From Astropecten irregularis (taxonomy: Eukaryota; Echinodermata; Asteroidea; Paxillosida; Astropectinidae), in contig OZ020254.1 of the NCBI GenBank assembly GCA_963971285.1, forward strand, positions 13,020,001 through 13,084,000: a DNA stretch of 64,000 bases. The letters are read 5' to 3'. Positions within the stretch are counted from its first letter, which is position 1; every line of letters starts with the position of its first letter. The position numbers were made by a program, and so were the translations under genes. Positions 52,901-60,475 of the stretch are shown here, one piece after another. The notes under the pieces were generated by a model that was given only the letters and a program-made list of their open reading frames with translations, had not been told where the DNA came from and made no database searches.

Positions 52901-54421
52901 CATTTATGGGCCTTTACGAAATGAGGCTCGAAGCTAGGCTTGGAATTTATTTTGCTACGGCCATTTTGTGTCCAAAATGAAATGAAGGGCTTGAGATACA
53001 TGGCGAAGCTGGAGCCTTTCTTCGGCTTCATCATGTGGCCCAATCCCTTAGTTTTGTTTTGTGGGCCTCAAATGATGGTAGCAAAATAAGTACCAAGCCT
53101 AGCCTCAAGCCTGGGGTAAATTTCACGAAGCCCTACGATCCATCGTAACTTGAGCTATGAAGGATAACCCATCGTATCTTACTTATCCTATGTGGGGTTT
53201 CAATGCATCACAATAGCGCTCCACACTTGCGCTAAAAATAGCACCGGATCTCAGACAAACATTGCAACCATGCAAACGGGTGTGCGTGTGCGCGTGCATG
53301 TACACTACGTGTGTGAGACAATGTTTGTCTGACATCCGGGGATTTTGTGTATTTAGTATTTAGTATTTATTTCATTTCTCGGGAAGAACAAGTTACAAAG
53401 CACAAGAACAACAATTAACACTTTCAATAGAACAGGACAAAACAAATACAATAACTACATAATAATCCAATCAGCTCCCGAAGGATTGCCCAAAAGGAAA
53501 TATTCCTGTCAAAGGGGCTCTCCAGACTAATTGAATTAAATAAATATAATTGAAATAAATAATCATAAATAATATAAATATAATAATATAATAATATAAA
53601 CAAATAATATAAATAATAAAAATAAAATGCAAAAAATAACCAGAATTCATTATGATAAAGCAAAGGGGTTCTCCAGACAGAAATTAATTACAGGTAAATA
53701 AAAATAAATATAAATAGGAAATAAGAAAAAAAAAAAAAAAAAAAATTAAATAAATAAATACAAGAAAGATTTGAGGCTTTGCATGGTGACAATTGTTATG
53801 TGGATCGGTTTGCAGAAACGCCATGCAATAATCGCTCACACATTTGCACCTCTACACCGCTCGCACCTCCATACTGCTCGCACCCCCGCAACTAGGCCCC
53901 AATGCCTCGACCAGTCCGACCTAGTCCTCATCAGGAGATGATGAGGACCAGAGCAGACCAGTCGAAACGCCGAGATCCAACCACGAGAAGCGCGAACCAC
54001 ATATATAGAAGCGCAAATGATAATAGAAGCACGAACGACCACTACATGGTGCCTCCGCAAGCCAATCCACAGAAATAGATACATAACAAAAAGATTTAAT
54101 TAATATAAAATTAAATATTCAAATAGTCATTAGTGCAGAGCGCTATTCCTACGATTGATAGTAAGTTACGATGAGTTTGGTGAAATCGACCCCTGGTTTC
54201 ATAAAGGCTCTATAATAGGGCTTTACCCTCAACAAGCCAAACTGAGCTAGCCTGAGCCTGTAGGTAGTGACTTCAGATGGACAAGAGTGTAAACATGTAC
54301 ATGTAGCCATATAATTATGTACCTGTCAAGATGAAATGAAGCAACTTCAGCATTATGTCTTTCAGGGTCCAACCAGAATGGTTCCTTGTGGTTATACTTG
54401 TACACATGCTCCCGCTGTAAT
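40768..54421 (-). CDS. FAM20-family secretory-pathway kinase, 3' part of gene
   Basis: Exons (minus order): 54323-54421, 51106-51218, 47812-47992, a candidate 45398-45428, 44038-44107, 43422-43563, 40768-40993. Together they cover the C-terminal kinase domain of FAM20/Fj-type kinases, which act in the Golgi lumen on secreted proteins (FAM20C) or xylose in proteoglycan linkers (FAM20B). Diagnostic stretches: ERHNAEVASFHLDR, VLGFRRVPPCTGRLINLTRE, NLCFIGKC, FDFLI then NYDRHHF (the DRHH catalytic Asp), LDNGKGFGNP (metal-binding Asp) and STYLRLKELTRPESRLSDLL, then ALDRRLETAL. REHVY and LDNGKGFG point toward FAM20A/C, whereas DPITPV and GNP resemble FAM20B, so no paralogue name is given. The 5' exons (signal anchor, nucleotide-binding Lys) were not found. 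The introns are packed with MITEs. Confidence 0.88.
41056..41745. repeat. Large imperfect palindrome, arms about 235 bp
   Basis: The left arm (41056-41290) and right arm (41505-41745) are inverted copies: AACTATGAACTGAGAAAATC / complement, AGTTACTTGAGATCTTGAAC / GTTCAAAATCTCAAGTAACT and others. The 215-bp spacer is rich in CGCGCG and GACGAATC words. Confidence 0.8.
42237..42490. repeat. 19-bp tandem repeat, about 13 units
   Basis: The unit is GTTGACGTAATGTTTGCGA with variants (GACGCAACAATTGC). The ORFs on the minus strand (NSQTLRQLA repeats) are the array read in three frames. Confidence 0.85.
43051..43098. repeat. Perfect 48-bp palindrome
   Basis: The half sites TCACGTGGGTTTTCTGAGTC and AAAA are followed with no spacer by the exact complement. 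Each half has an E-box (CACGTG) and an AP-1-like site (TGAGTCA/TGACTCA). Confidence 0.95.
43422..43563 (-). CDS. FAM20-family gene exon with catalytic DRHH and LDNG motifs
   Basis: Codes NYDRHHFDMLRKYKRLGHVM, then SLDNGKGFGNPVTDDTTFLA and PVYQCC. DRHH holds the catalytic Asp and LDNG the metal-binding Asp of the family. Acceptor ATCTCTCTAG, donor CAA|GTATGC; the split Lys codon fits the last exon. Confidence 0.92.
43646..43887. repeat. Family A copy (left end lost), next to a family C remnant
   Basis: Ends ACCAAAGTATGATACTACCTTAA, directly followed by AGACAGAAATGTCAT, the same family C position hit at 29.98 kb. Confidence 0.7.
43888..43946. repeat. Family C right-end remnant
   Basis: GACAGAAATGTCATATGCTTAGC to GTGTGAAAATGGCCC; the left part of this family C copy is gone. 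Confidence 0.6.
44038..44107 (-). CDS. FAM20-family gene 70-bp exon
   Basis: Codes DPVWRRGRFLLDLVEQGIFD then FLI, equivalent to the LLDIID-x-x-FDYLIG helix of vertebrate FAM20B. Acceptor CTCTTTCTACAG, donor ATCC|GTAAGC. The joined codon with the next exon is CGT (Arg), where vertebrate paralogues have Gly before N-x-DRHH. Confidence 0.8.
44741..45123. mobile_element. Family A TTAA-type MITE with internal duplication
   Basis: TTAAAGGTAATATCATACTTTGG to ATAAGTATGATAATACCTTAA. It has a 33-bp direct duplication of GTGCCCACTTTTCTTTTTTT near 44850-44920. Confidence 0.75.
45124..46241. other. FAM20 intron, mostly unassigned
   Basis: Apart from the candidate micro-exon at 45398-45428, no exon or bounded element was recognised. 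Confidence 0.4.
45398..45428 (-). CDS. FAM20-family gene, candidate 31-nt micro-exon
   Basis: Between the acceptor TTTTTTTCCCCAG and the donor TTCA|GTGTGAG lie 31 bases that take the GT left over from the previous exon (Val), code SCQFMQHKFS and end in phase with the 70-bp exon. The single Cys falls at about the distance from the LLDL helix where FAM20 proteins have their YC motif. Predicted from phase and spacing only. Confidence 0.35.
46242..46405. mobile_element. Family D MITE
   Basis: AATAGCGCTTCGCACTTGCG at the left, GTGACGTCATTAGTGGGGAG then CGCTATT at the right. Confidence 0.75.
46744..46917. mobile_element. MITE with GGTGTCACCA / TGGTGACGCCACTGGG ends, nested
   Basis: About 174 bp with poly-G runs and GGCACGTGCCCAGTGGTGAC at the right; it breaks the host family A after TTTTCTGG. 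Confidence 0.6.
46958..47322 (+). mobile_element. Harbinger-like MITE, nested, TTA target duplication
   Basis: Host sequence CATCTTTATACCC is interrupted so that TTA appears on both sides. The element runs AAGGGCTTATCACACTATCC to GTAGTGTGAAAAGGCC. A 3-bp TTA duplication and GGGC-TT-TCACACTA ends fit PIF/Harbinger. Confidence 0.7.
47397..47755. mobile_element. Family A TTAA-type MITE, abutting the previous family A
   Basis: TTAAAGGTAATATCACACTTTTG to AAGTATGATACTACCTTTAA. The TTAA at 47397-47400 is shared with the element to its left. It ends about 55 bp from a FAM20 exon. Confidence 0.75.
47812..47992 (-). CDS. FAM20-family gene exon (NLCFIGKC region)
   Basis: Codes GNLCFIGKCAPWFCNKEHPI, then CAKGDIMEMSMCQFLPSFEG and LFELEYPWSQGIKEAL. 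The Cys pattern and GDIMEMS match the ICFYG-C...C...GDxxEGS block of FAM20 proteins, where disulfides form. Acceptor TTCTTGTCCGCAG, donor TTAGT|GTGAGT (phase 2). Confidence 0.88.
48329..48462 (+). repeat. Family E repeat, partial copy
   Basis: TTATAGCCTTTGAGAAAGATCCTGCTAGGATAGAAACG and GGCTGATGAGCAGTTTGCAG match 36.73-36.85 kb. Confidence 0.6.
48463..49926. other. FAM20 intron, no feature recognised
   Basis: No exon, RNA gene or bounded element was seen. Confidence 0.4.
49927..50713. mobile_element. Inverted-repeat element full of AAAGCG words, about 790 bp
   Basis: The ends TTCACACCAACGGCGC and GCGCCGTTGGTGTGAA are perfect inverted repeats. Inside, AAAGCG/AAAGC(T/G)T words recur dozens of times on one strand. 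No ORF. TTCACACC ends fit a Harbinger-like group (inference). Confidence 0.75.
51106..51218 (-). CDS. FAM20-family gene exon (LGFRRVPP region)
   Basis: Codes VLGFRRVPPCTGRLINLTRE, then VVAKSNDQDLLDTFFRK, very close to the ILxFRRVPPxxGR(L/M)VN(M/V)T block of vertebrate FAM20 proteins. The acceptor is TGTTTATCCAG and the donor AAAG|GTGAAA. It joins exons on both sides in phase. Confidence 0.92.
51337..51722. mobile_element. Family A TTAA-type MITE
   Basis: TTAAAGGTACAGTGTAGTATTATACTTTGG to CCAAAGTATGACATAACCTTTAA. The left end carries a short family-B-like AGGTACAGT start. Confidence 0.75.
52330..52640 (-). repeat. Dispersed repeat with tRNA-like box B (SINE-like)
   Basis: The minus strand has CCTGGGTTCGATCCCTGC (box B-like); the plus strand has GGAGGAAAACCGGAGAACCC, a sequence I associate with repeats common in marine invertebrates. 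The ends are not defined. Confidence 0.4.
53352..54124. mobile_element. Composite insertion: inverted family E plus hammerhead-type foldback
   Basis: 53352-53530 is the complement of the family E 3' part (TATTTAGTATTTATTTCATT). An AT-rich filler follows, then a foldback (53765-54075) like that at 39.05 kb. It may be one retroposed unit. Confidence 0.5.
53904..53974. other. Inverted pair of hammerhead-ribozyme-like motifs
   Basis: Minus strand: CTGATGAG, GACTAG-GTCGGA-CTGGTC stem, then GAGGC (decayed GAAAC). Plus strand: GATGATGAG, GACCAG-AGCAGA-CCAGTC, then GAAACGCCGAGA. Together they form a palindromic dimer. Confidence 0.4.
54323..54421 (-). CDS. FAM20-family gene exon (ERHNAE region), most 5' exon seen
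   Basis: Codes LQREHVYKYNHKEPFWLDPE then RHNAEVASFHLDR; ERHNAE holds the conserved catalytic-lobe Glu. The acceptor is GTGTTTTTCAG, the donor GACAG|GTACAT. The preceding exon must end two bases into a codon; it was not recognised in 54.4-64 kb and may lie beyond the window. Confidence 0.9.
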
Positions 54422-54485
54422 CTGAAAAACACAGAAATCTTAAAGGTTACCTGTAATAGGGATGAAAGTGCTTCCAGATTATTGC

Positions 54486-54652
54486 TTAAAGGTAATATCA
54501 TACTTTGGTTTTAGTCAAAGAAATACAGATTCATGAGCAAAAATACAAAGACAGATACAGTAACAGTCATCTGTGAAAATTTCAGTCCCATATGGTGCCC
54601 ACTTTTTAAAGTCTTTTCTCTTTTATTTTTGATCTTTTAAAGATCAAAAATA
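54486..54652. repeat. Family A fragment (left half)
   Basis: TTAAAGGTAATATCATACTTTGG to GATCTTTTAAAGATCAAAAA, then cut off where the next element starts. Confidence 0.65.
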
Positions 54653-54657
54653 TATAT

Positions 54658-55022
54658 TGGGTCACGATTTGCAGCCCAACCCAAATAGTCGCGCTTATTT
54701 GTGTGGGGACACAAATAATCAAGATTTGGAGCGCGATTTGCAGCGCGCTCCAAATTTCACTAATAGTGCGTCTTTTTGCTAGACACGATTATTTGCTGTG
54801 TGAATGGTGCACCAAAAAATATCGGTTTTTTATATCTCATCATGCAATGCGGGCGTGCGAGTTTAGGATGCATGCCAACTTCACGCTTCACTGCGTATGC
54901 AGAAATCGTACCGGTGCGATTTGGGTCGCGCTTTTTTGCCTGTGTGGACACGACAAAAAAAGGGCGACTATTTGGGCCACGATTTGGAGCGCGACCCAAA
55001 TAGTCGCGCTTTTTGTTGTTTG
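54658..55022. mobile_element. Inverted-repeat element rich in GCGCGACCCAAATAGTCGCGC words
   Basis: GGGTCACGATTTGCAGCCCA / ATAGTCGCGCTTATTTGTGT at the left is mirrored and repeated near the right (GGCCACGATTTGGAGCGCGA). The internal GAATGGTGCACCAAAAAATA resembles the 32.5-32.9 kb region. Confidence 0.5.
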
Positions 55023-55068
55023 AACATGCCATATGTTTTTGAGAATTCAACAAATATTGATTTGTTGC

Positions 55069-55217
55069 AATAGCGCTGCGCACTTGCACTAAAAATAGCA
55101 CCGAACCTCAGACAAACATTGCAACGTGGCTATGCAATTGTGTGGTGAGTGGAAGCATGCGTGGAAGTATGTGTGCGCGTCGCGCGTGGTGTGACGTCAT
55201 TAGTGCGGAACGCTATT
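55069..55217. mobile_element. Family D MITE
   Basis: AATAGCGCTGCGCACTTGCA to TGACGTCATTAGTGCGGAAC then GCTATT. Confidence 0.75.
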
Positions 55218-55356
55218 GTAAGTGACTTTTTATACATTCCTATTGTTTAATATCGATTGTTACAGCCAATATGGGCTACAGTGCAATTTTTACAGCAATA
55301 TTGATTGTAGTAATGAACATTTTCATGCTGTATGCGCACATACACACAGTGATTAT

Positions 55357-55582
55357 TGTTGTTGATCCCCCTATGAATTGTAGAAATCCGGTACAGATGT
55401 TTGTGTTTACCATCTCCCGTTCGAACCACATTTAGGTTTATTACATTTATACACCTTGGAATTTTGCTCCTTTTAAATTTTTTTCTGCATATAATCTTTA
55501 TCCTCTGAAAGTTTACAATGTTGTTTTTGATCCCCCTATGAATTGTAGAAATCCTGTACAGATGTTTGTGTTAACCATCTCT
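55357..55582. repeat. Direct duplication of about 60 bp, 163 bp apart
   Basis: GATCCCCCTATGAATTGTAG, then AAATCC and GTACAGATGTTTGTGTT, occur at about 55363 and 55529 with few differences. The second copy runs directly into a family A fragment. Confidence 0.75.
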
Positions 55583-55728
55583 GTGGCCGTTTTTCACAAT
55601 TTTCTCAAAAAGTGGGCATTGTATGGGACTTAAATTTTCACAGATGACTGTTACTGTATCCGTCTTGATATTTTTGCCCATGAATCTGTATTTCTTTGAT
55701 AAAAACCACAGTATGATATTACCTTTAA
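55583..55728. repeat. Family A fragment (right half)
   Basis: GTGGCCGTTTTTCACAATTT to CCACAGTATGATATTACCT plus TTAA. Confidence 0.65.
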
Positions 55729-56101
55729 GCATCAGGTATGATCAAGTGACAAAAAAAACAAGTTATAATTTGGCGTCTTGTTGATTTCATTCCTATACAG
55801 GTACATGAATGTGCGTGCACACAGCATACTAATAATAACATAGTATTGATCAGCATTAGACAGAAAGTCAAGGAATAGGCTTGCTTGTGATTTTAGAATT
55901 TGCAGACTTTAATGGTTCTTGACAAAACATCTGTTGTTTTTGCACAATGTAATTGATTGGGCAAACACAAGAGGAGTGTGATTTCAATACCTGATGCTAT
56001 AATATGAAAGCTGTAAAGATGGCCAAACCTATGTAAACAAACTGCAGGATCTGATTGGCCACTGCATTAACTTTCTATACAATTTGTTTGAATGTTGATC
56101 A

Positions 56102-56470
56102 CAGGTACAGTACAGGATTGGTAACATACCCAAACAGAAATGTTTACAGATTTACTTATAACTTTCGGAATATGAAGATGGTGCTGGTAGAAACGTACCG
56201 CTAACACATTTTCGCCTGAAATGGTGTATTTATCCAGAAATGAGTAAAACAAAGACCAAAAACAGTTTTGATCTCGGTGTAAGATCAAAACCATTCTTTA
56301 TGTTTTATAAGAAAAATAGAGTTCGGTTTTCGCTGTTTTCTCGTGACTCAGATGTTTGATTGAACTCAAATTTTCACAGGTTTATCATTTCATGTACACT
56401 GTACATGTTTGATCAGACAAAGTATGAGTGCTGTTCTGTGACCGTTAATACCAATCATGTACATTTTTAA
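56102..56470 (+). mobile_element. Family B TTAA-type MITE, ends decayed
   Basis: AGGTACAGTACAGGATTGGT to ACCAATCATGTACATTTTTAA; the terminal TTAA is not clear on the left. Confidence 0.65.
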
Positions 56471-56628
56471 AGATCAAACAGATTTGTGGTCATTGTTTTA
56501 CTAATTTCTGGATAAATACACCATTTCATGTTTCTACCAACGCCATCTCCATACCCTGTCAGTTATATGTAAAAAAAAATATGTGAACATTTCTGTAAAT
56601 GGTTTCTCTAGTATGATACTACCTTTAA
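56466..56628. repeat. Family A fragment abutting family B
   Basis: Starts at the AAAGATCAAACAGATTTGTG core and ends CTAGTATGATACTACCT plus TTAA. Confidence 0.6.
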
Positions 56629-56999
56629 TGACTTGTACATGTATGCATGACATGTAAACTACACTGTACATGAAAATGTACCATACAGTTCTGTTGTACA
56701 TGTACAATGTGCATGTTTGTAATGTAAATTTAACTACTGTAGCCTCTCAACCACAACTCGTAACCATTTGCCCCAAGGTAATAAATCAGATTCATGAGAA
56801 AGCAAAACGTGTTCAGAAATCCTGTCAATGGAATGGGAACCATTCAAAGTCAAATTCTGTATTCTAAAAAAAATGTATAATGTATTTAGGTACCGGGTAC
56901 TGCATTAGTACAGCATGTACATTGTACAATGTACTGTAAACTGTATGAAGTGTTTCAAACATGTTAAAAGCAGATGATTGACATGATAAAGGGCATGGG

Positions 57000-57058
57000 T
57001 GTAGATCCCGGGGGGGGGGGGGGGGGGGGGGAGGGGGGGGGTGTTGCAACCCCCCCAG
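57000..57058. repeat. Poly-G / poly-C low-complexity tract
   Basis: More than 30 G in near-continuous runs, followed by CCCCCC; the length is likely uncertain in the assembly. Confidence 0.8.
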
Positions 57059-57374
57059 GTTTTCACTTTTTATATATATATAAAAAAAAAATTTGTGCAC
57101 AAACGTATATGGGAGTACGACTCAGCTACATGATCAACCCCCCAAGGTCTGAGGACGTGTCTATGCTACTGATACAGGGCTTTGGCATTTATGAATGTGC
57201 TCTGTAATCACTGCGTAATTATTAATGTATATGACCTTAACATTCAACAACGGGCAGAAAAACATGACAATCATGCACATGTATACAGAATGCAGGCTAA
57301 TAAAATGAAGTGCTTTTTCAAGTCATTTTATTCTATTGCCTTCATACAGAGAATTTACTGATAGATAATGGATG

Positions 57375-57572
57375 GCAAGATCTTTTAAAAGATCAAAAAT
57401 AAAAGAGAAAAGACTTCAGAAATACTGTGGTCGTTTTTCATTGTTTTCTCAAAAAGTGGGCACCGTATGGGACTGAAATTTCCACAGATAACTTTTACTG
57501 TATCTTCTTTGATATTTTTGCCCATGAAGCTGTGTTTCTTTGACAAAAACCAAAGTATGATATTACCTTTAA
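57375..57572. repeat. Family A right half, first of two abutting copies
   Basis: GATCTTTTAAAAGATCAAAA to CCAAAGTATGATATTACCT plus TTAA (57569-57572). Confidence 0.7.
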
Positions 57573-57934
57573 AAGGTAGTATCATACTTTGGTAAGAACC
57601 CAAAACAGAAATGTTCACAGATTTACGTATAACTTTCAGGGAATGAAGATGGTGCTGGTAGAAACCTACCGTTAAAAGTTTTCCACCTGAAATGGTGTAT
57701 TTATACAGAAATTAGTAAAACAATGACCAAAAATCTTTTTGATCTTTTAAAAGATCAAAAATAAAAGAGAAAAGACTTAAGAGATACTGTGGCTGTTTTA
57801 CACTGTTTTCTCAAAAAGTTGGCACCGTATGGGACTGAAATTTTCACAGATGACTGTTACTGTATCTGTCTTGATATTTTTGCCCATGAATCTGTATTTC
57901 TTTGATAAAAACCAAAGTATGATATTACCTTTAA
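57569..57934. mobile_element. Family A TTAA-type MITE, full length, second of two abutting copies
   Basis: TTAAAAGGTAGTATCATACTTTGG to CCAAAGTATGATATTACCT plus TTAA. It shares its left TTAA with the fragment before it. Confidence 0.8.
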
Positions 57935-57937
57935 CTC

Positions 57938-58032
57938 AAGGATAACCCATCGTATTCTATGTATTGCAATGCATCATATGTCCTACGATTCCATAGTAAG
58001 TTACGATGAGTTTGGTGAAATCGACCCCAGGC
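57938..58032. repeat. Family J right part, uninterrupted
   Basis: CAATGCATCATATGTCCTAC across the site that family D occupies at 53.2 kb; ends GTTTGGTGAAATCGACCCC. Confidence 0.65.
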
Positions 58033-59492
58033 TGTCTACAATGCCTCAAGTGGCATAACATGAGCTTTCCAGGGGAACAACAAAACCAGCAAACACAAAA
58101 TCATAGAACAATTTCTCTTTCAGAATACAAGCAAATAAAAGTAAATCAATGAGATTTGAACGGAGTGATTTAGGTAGAGCTATATATGTACAAAACAATT
58201 TGCATCATATTTACTTTGTCAATAAAAACTCAAACTTCCATTTCAAAGTATGTTCCATTAGTCGGTGTAATCAATACAGTATATGCTCACTAGCCACATG
58301 CCAGATGGTCTTTTGAAGTAGGGCTCTTGCTATCATGGCTATATACAGTGTGTATAAAAAAAACACAACAAGATTTAATTTCAAATTTGTGAAGATTGTG
58401 TTAGCTTTACAGCAAAGTGAGTAGTATAAAAAAAAAGCCACATACATGTATATCTCCTCTTTCCAATGATATGTTGTTTTATTCATACACGGTCACGGAC
58501 GGCTGAGTAATCATTCTTTTTGGACAGTGGGACAGAATGGACTTGGGACCAAGTTTTACACACGGCTTAGAGCATCAAACTCATCAATGATTCTTTGTCA
58601 GAGAGTTGCAATTCAAGTTGGATTTTAAAAAGCACTAAGATTAATATTAAGATGAGTTGTCAATTATCACCATAGTGATTTGTATTGTGGCATCCAACTT
58701 TGCTTAGCAATTAAGACAAATTCACACTTAAGATTAATCTTCATGAAATCGGCCCCTGATCATCTCTCGGACATTTTGCAGTTTGCTGTTTGGAACAATA
58801 GAAACAAAATCCATACATCATATGCCAGCTGGCCAGTCCATTCCATTGTCTTCGGTATGATATTACGCATCCCTGTAACCTTCACACCTAATGACATGTA
58901 CATGTACAGCCAGGCAGTGTTTCCCCCGACCATTCAAATGCAAGGTGGCCCGTGTGGCAGTTTTTGAGGCAATTGTTTAGCTATTAGAATTGTCACCTCA
59001 GGTTCTCAGGCTAACAGCAACAACAATACACTGATCCAGTCGGCCACGTCCACCATAGCAACGTCCAAGCAACAACGCACACGTGTACGCACACAACTTG
59101 TCACGATTGCCCACACAAGTAGCATCGCATACTCTCAACCACCGAAAGCACCTATCTCTGATGGACTTTGGTTTTGCAAAAGGCCAAAAATGTACATTTT
59201 CTCTCAGCCAGGGCATCGAGAGACACAAATATAATGAAAATATAAGCACCGCTTGACCATGGTTAAGAATAATGTAATACTCAGATTTGTTACAGAATTG
59301 CCTTGTACATTCAAAGCAAATGTAAACCCAACGAAAAGTGTGCAGTAAAGAATACAAAATTTAAAAAGTTTTATCAGACAAAAATGGCGGCAATTAGAAC
59401 CTTAGATAACGCGTTGTGATTGGTCAAGGGGCCTGGCCTACTGGATCAGTGTATTGTCCATACACAATATGCTGAAAATCACAGAAATGTGT
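58033..59492. other. No gene recognised
   Basis: A MITE-like right end (CATGAAATCGGCCCCTG) lies near 58743-58760. Missing 5' exons of the FAM20 gene were sought here without success. Confidence 0.4.
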
Positions 59493-60468
59493 TGTAATGG
59501 GCATATGACATGTACTGATTTGTCAGGATTAAGCCTCCGTAGATTTGAAGTGTTTTGTTAAGACGGGCAAGGGTTTCCATAGTAACCGTTAAGTACGTGG
59601 ATTTTTCCTTGTAACTTTGCAGAAATCAGTGTTTATGTTCATACAGAATTTTCACTTAATTGAGTGATAGTTTTTAGCCCTTCTCCATTGTTAAAGTTTA
59701 GTTTGGAAGGACGATTATTGTAATGCATTAATGTTAGTCACGTGTGGGTTGGCCCGCCAATCCGCCATTTTCTGCCAGCCTGTTTGTGCAGTCGCCGCAG
59801 TAGTCGAGTAGATTTTGACCTGTTTTTGACTGTTTCGCCGTGAGTATTGCGATTAAGTGATTGTAGTTTTTAATAGACAAATTTGAGAGCGTGATACAAG
59901 TTGTCAGTGCAAATGTTAGACCGTTTTGTTTATGTTATGATTGCATTTTCTCGCACTGTGTTGTAGCGATAATTTGGTACTGAAGTTAATCGTGCACGAT
60001 GGAAGTTGCGTTGGAAATGCATACGGATAAGCTAAGTTTCGGATTGATTTTGTTAATTGATCATGCAGGGAAGAAGCGCATGTTTACATTTTCTATAATT
60101 ATTGCTTTTGGTGAAAGATAACCTTGCAGATCGCCAGGAAAACAGTCGAGATTTAACTACGGAAGCCTAGTTATGCCCTTGTTTTGAAACCAAGTTTTTA
60201 TTAGGAGATAACCTGTGAACATTGTTTGCTGTTTCTATAGTTTATGACTAATTATGTTTCTCATTTTAAGATGTACGAAGTGCATGCCCTTTTAAGGTAC
60301 ATGTACATGTGCTTTATGTTTCAGAAGTTGTACAATTAGTAGTGTCTGTTTGTGTTAATTTTGTTGTAGATATTGTAACTGATTACTGCCCAAGCAACCG
60401 CCGCCCACCTTGCTACGGTAGCCGGGTCAAGCCATTACTGGGGGTGAGCTTAGTTTACATTCTACATG
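59493..60468 (+). repeat. 5' LTR (shared part)
   Basis: Starts TGTAATGGG and matches the 3' repeat to TTTACATTCTACATG. I counted three base differences over about 976 bp and no net gap. After 60468 the sequence runs within a few bases into RNase H codons, so the LTR end and all upstream genes are missing. Confidence 0.88.
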
Positions 60469-60475
60469 TTGCTAA

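Larger units (their letters stand above)
53212..54148. mobile_element. Family D MITE, split by a composite insertion
   Basis: Left part 53212-53351 (AATAGCGCTCCACACTTGCG) and right part about 54125-54148 (GTCATTAGTGCAGAGCGC). A few bases of the central TGACGTCA are lost at the junction. Confidence 0.7.
53114..54193. mobile_element. Family J MITE, split by family D
   Basis: Left part 53114-53211 (GGGTAAATTTCACGAAGCCC), right part 54149-54193 (CGATGAGTTTGGTGAAATCG then ACCCC). Joined, they match the copies at 30.6 and 57.94 kb. Confidence 0.7.

Noticed and set aside
58998..59357. 119-residue minus-strand ORF as the missing FAM20 5' exon
   Set aside because: It has no signal anchor, nucleotide-binding Lys context or FAM20-like motifs, and no acceptor in the right phase was seen.
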